This document shows, piece by piece, positions 31,458 through 33,741 of a stretch of 33,741 nucleotides of DNA. The position numbers and the translations under genes were made by a program. A model generated the notes under the pieces. It was not told the origin of the DNA. It ran no database searches and saw nothing but the letters and a program-made list of their open reading frames with translations. Source of the DNA: Treponema sp. Lineage in GTDB: Bacteria; Spirochaetota; Spirochaetia; Treponematales; Treponemataceae. Position 1 is the stretch's first letter; every line of letters begins with the position of its first letter. The stretch lies in NCBI GenBank assembly GCA_016296205.1, contig JAEDJS010000019.1:1-33741 (forward strand), in the 5' to 3' direction.

Positions 31458-32230
31458 ATAAAACGGTTTCTTTTTATGTTTTTTTGCAAAAAATTGGGCT
31501 TGATGTTGACTATTGGATGCCAATACCAGAGTTAAATAATTATAAAATTTCAATTTCTGGAAAAATAAAAAATATCGGCACAAATAACCTTTTAAAATCC
31601 GAGTATGGCAAAGGAAATAGAAATCCTCGTGTAACTCTTGGATCAAAAGGAAGATTTTATTTGTTCACTCTTGTTGCAAAAACATTTTGTCAAAATTGCG
31701 ATATTGAAAAAGTATTTTTTCTAAATACAAATCATCAAGATATTAGATTATGTAATCTGTCTAGTTTAGATAACTCTTTTGTAAAAATAAGTTCTTTTCC
31801 TGATTATTATATAAATCCTTTTGGGAAAATTTTTAGTATAAAAAACAATAAATTTATACATTCATGCAAAGACAAAAAAGGCAGAAGTTGTGTATGGTTA
31901 TACAACACAAATAAAAAAGATTACTCTTCAACTTGTGTTCATCAGCTCGTTGCAAAAACATTTTTAAAAAATCCTTACCCAGAAAAATACTTATGGGTAA
32001 AGCATAAAGATGGGAATTTGGAAAACAACCACTTTTCAAACTTAGAATGGACTTCTGTAGGAGATTTTTCTCCTGTAATCAAGGAAAAACTTTATTTATT
32101 ACGTAGAAAAATTGACGATAAGGATTTAATTTTGATAAAAAAAATGTTTAATGTTGGAATTTCAGCCAGAAAAATAGCATCAGTTTTTGAAGTTTCTGTT
32201 GATACGATATTAGCCACCCTGAATCGTTAA
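31445..32230 (+). CDS. Homing-type HNH endonuclease with duplicated NUMOD4-HNH module and C-terminal HTH
   Basis: Residues 23-45 (DYWMPIPELNNYKISISGKIKN) are a NUMOD4 DNA-binding motif, followed by a first HNH-like region with LVAKTFCQ and NLSSL. The pattern then repeats: a second NUMOD4-like stretch (118-138, PDYYINPFGKIFSI) and a canonical HNH (VHQLVAKTFL, His166; KHKDGNLENNHFSNLEW, 186-202, with His187 and Asn191). The first copy lacks the matching histidines, so only the second should cut. Residues 226-258 form a helix-turn-helix (KMFNVGISARKIASVFEVSVDTI). Such enzymes make site-specific nicks or breaks and are common free-standing phage homing nucleases. AAGGAG lies five bases before the ATG inside the preceding gene. 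Confidence 0.85.
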   Translation: MQYINKTVSFYVFLQKIGLDVDYWMPIPELNNYKISISGKIKNIGTNNLLKSEYGKGNRNPRVTLGSKGRFYLFTLVAKTFCQNCDIEKVFFLNTNHQDIRLCNLSSLDNSFVKISSFPDYYINPFGKIFSIKNNKFIHSCKDKKGRSCVWLYNTNKKDYSSTCVHQLVAKTFLKNPYPEKYLWVKHKDGNLENNHFSNLEWTSVGDFSPVIKEKLYLLRRKIDDKDLILIKKMFNVGISARKIASVFEVSVDTILATLNR

Positions 32231-32235
32231 TTATC

Positions 32236-32262
32236 AGCCCCGAACTTTACGGGGCTTTTTTT
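32236..32262 (+). terminator. Rho-independent terminator after the HNH gene
   Basis: AGCCCCG (32236-32242), a 7-base loop, CGGGGCT (32250-32256) and seven T (32256-32262). This is a textbook terminator five bases after the stop. Confidence 0.9.
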
Positions 32263-32870
32263 AATCCTAAACATATATTTTTTTTTACCAAATTATTGGA
32301 AAAAATTGAGAGAATTACAGAAAAAAATTGACATTCCATTTCGGAATAAATCAACAATTTTTGAGCTCGAAAATCAGTTTAAAAATCAGTCGTTGACTGA
32401 TAAAAACTCTGGTTGCGAGTTATAAATAAAAGCGGATTTCCAGTGAGAACAGGGAAGAAAATATTATAGTTTTTCAAAGATAAAAGGTGTTGAAAATTGT
32501 TTTTTTTTATTCTGCAAGTGGATAAATCGTCCAAAAAACGCTATTTTTTACACCTTTTTTTTATGTTTTAAATGGGTTAAAAATAGTATTAAAAGACTTA
32601 TTATTTGATTATTTTTTATTGTTTTTTTATGGAAAAATGTATTTTTTTGGTGGAAACGGAAAAGGTAACACTTTGTAAATAAAAATACCTTTTTTGGGTA
32701 AAAAAATAGTAAAATTTAGGATTTTTCAAAAAATAAATTCTAATGACTTTTTTAACAGAATTTCAAAAATAATCAACTTTCTTCTATATATGACATTCAA
32801 ATATGAGACCAAAACGCAAATTGCTCTATTCCCATTCTTAATTAAATATTACACAGTCAAAGGATTCTAA
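32263..32870. other. Non-coding, very A+T-rich interval with inverted repeats
   Basis: No credible gene is visible in about 600 bases. Structures include ATTCC/GGAAT (in CATTCCATTTCGGAAT, near 32335), ATCAGTC-GTT-GACTGAT (32385-32401, perfect 7-bp arms), AAAAGGTGT with ACACCTTTT (32482-32490 with 32550-32558, T run after) and AAAAGGTA with TACCTTTT (32660-32667 with 32686-32693). A TTGACA lies just before the first palindrome, but no -10 is found at a suitable distance. It may be decayed phage sequence; I see nothing that proves an origin. Confidence 0.5.
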
Positions 32871-32952
32871 AAGGAAGGAGCCCCTCCCTCCGCGCCCACT
32901 TCGTAGGTCGCTACCCACCCAGCGGGGGTTCATCCGCAACGCCCCTGGGAAA
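32871..32952. repeat. GC-rich intergenic repeat-like segment
   Basis: An abrupt GC-rich stretch inside A+T-rich DNA, with GGAGCCCCTCCCTCCGCGCC, a GTAG-GTCG-CTAC hairpin and CAGCGGGGGTTC. The outer GAGCCCC and GGGGGTTC are partly complementary. This composition and symmetry suit an interspersed REP-like element; the only copy in the window is this one. Confidence 0.5.
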
Positions 32953-32959
32953 CCAATTA

Positions 32960-33741
32960 AAAAAATAAAACTCCAGCCCCAAAAGTTCAAATTTCTGCAA
33001 AAAAATCCAATTTTTAGTTTAAGTTTCCCAAAAACTCTCCCTTAAACTTCAAATCTATATCCAAAATTCCAACTTTCACTCCAGCTCTCAATAAAAAACT
33101 CTCAGATTCACCCTCCAAAATTCCAACTTTCCCTCCAGCCCCCAATAAAAATCAATCAACTCCCGTGGCAAGTATCCCCAAAATCAAGCCAAAATTTTCC
33201 CCAAAAAAATATGCTCCTTATTAAAAGCCGCGTCAAAAAGTAAAAAATAATCAAAAGCCCCCAGAAATTTCAAAACTCCAGCCCCCAAAGTTCAAATTTC
33301 TGCAAAAAAAATCCAACTTTTAGTTCAAGTTTCTCAAAAACTCTCCCTTAAAATTCAAATCTACCCCCAAAATTCCAACTTTCGCATCAGGTTCCAAAAA
33401 AAATATCACTGAAACTTCAAATTCTTGGCAAAAAAATCCAACTTTCGCCCCAGGTTCCAAACAAATTATCTCCAAAAGTTCAAAAAATCCCCTAAAACTA
33501 TCTGTAAAACATCAAAAAGATATCAAAAACCATCACCAAAGTTCAAATTCCTGCAAAAAAATCCAACTTTTAGTTTAAGTTTCCCAAAAACTTTCCCTTA
33601 AACTTCAAATCTACCCCCAAAATTTCAACTTTCGCCCCAGAAACTTCCATAATTCCTCGAAAAAAAGGAAAAATCCCAAAACACCCGGAAAATCCCCTGA
33701 TTCGCCCCAGAAACTTCCATAATTCCTCAGAAATTCCTCAG
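32960..33741. repeat. Degenerate array of the pyrimidine-rich repeat, running off the window
   Basis: Three longer copies begin near 32965, 33265 and 33535, and shorter pieces lie between. Each long copy has the block order AACTCCAG or similar, AGTTCAAATT, ATCCAACTTTTAG, TTTCCCAAAAACT, CTTAAACTTCAAAT and CCAACTTTCGCCCCAG. The 25-base core seen at 27992-28016 is repeated exactly at 33153-33177. The plus strand is almost free of G. The array has no reading frame. It is non-coding intergenic repeat DNA of unknown origin that also bounds the island on its left. Confidence 0.75.

Noticed and set aside
31099..32230. IscB/OMEGA-type RNA with HNH nuclease, or a diversity-generating retroelement
   Set aside because: The HNH protein has NUMOD4 and HTH parts rather than RuvC or a bridge helix, the candidate RNA is about 100 bases and lies before the 80-aa gene, and there is no reverse transcriptase or template repeat.
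32320..32360. Promoter at TTGACA before the ATTCC/GGAAT palindrome
   Set aside because: No acceptable -10 occurs 16 to 18 bases downstream and no gene follows.
27992..33177. Firm call of attL/attR sites for a complete prophage
   Set aside because: No integrase, tRNA target, terminase, capsid or tail genes are present, and the repeat belongs to a wider intergenic family, so only a bounded island is claimed.
32960..33741. CRISPR or tandem satellite array
   Set aside because: Copies are irregular in length and spacing, with no constant repeat-spacer alternation.

Overview
The window looks like a low-GC, host-associated spirochaete, most likely a gut, rumen or oral Treponema. This is an inference from gene content and style: a U32 protein with a basic tail, a PEGA-domain outer protein, a CotH lipoprotein, an HD-GYP receptor, a DUF4230-like protein, several lineage-specific membrane proteins, and strongly A+T-rich intergenic DNA with interspersed palindromic repeats. 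No rRNA, tRNA or CRISPR array was seen.

Region 1 (1-27752) is ordinary chromosome with short transcription units on both strands. In order it holds: a palindromic repeat (1-198); a two-TM sensor-like protein with an acidic repeat tail; a U32 family protein; ssb; a 644-aa unknown protein; hisC; a metallophosphoesterase; an FGE/SUMF1-like exported protein coupled to corA; a small lipoprotein; a 602-aa one-TM protein; a DUF4230-like protein with a PhnP-like beta-lactamase-fold hydrolase; htrA; a PEGA protein; tyrS; an HD-GYP c-di-GMP phosphodiesterase; pta; a CotH-type lipoprotein; and a MATE exporter. Several genes have a good -10 box 6 to 9 bases before the start codon and no Shine-Dalgarno sequence, so leaderless or near-leaderless mRNAs look common here. 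Genes with a clear Shine-Dalgarno form the other class.

Region 2 (about 27845-33180) is a 5-kb accessory island bounded by two copies of a pyrimidine-rich intergenic repeat that share a perfect 25-bp core. It holds a decayed serine recombinase fragment; a Mu-like portal gene (DUF935) whose C-terminal part is displaced into the next frame at an A10 run; a Mu gpF-like head protein carrying a C-terminal domain that resembles a CdiA-type PD-(D/E)xK nuclease; a 375-bp interval dense in hairpins; a 34-codon mini-ORF that overlaps a possible three-way-junction RNA and ends in the Shine-Dalgarno of the next gene; an 80-aa unknown protein; and a homing-type HNH endonuclease with a duplicated module. 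No terminase, capsid, tail or replication gene is present, so this is a prophage remnant or a small cargo island.

Region 3 (32263-33741) is non-coding: an A+T-rich segment with large inverted repeats, a GC-rich repeat, and a degenerate array of the same pyrimidine-rich repeat that bounds the island.

The most unusual parts are the portal/head frame organisation with its toxin-like tail, and the leader upstream of the 80-aa/HNH gene pair.
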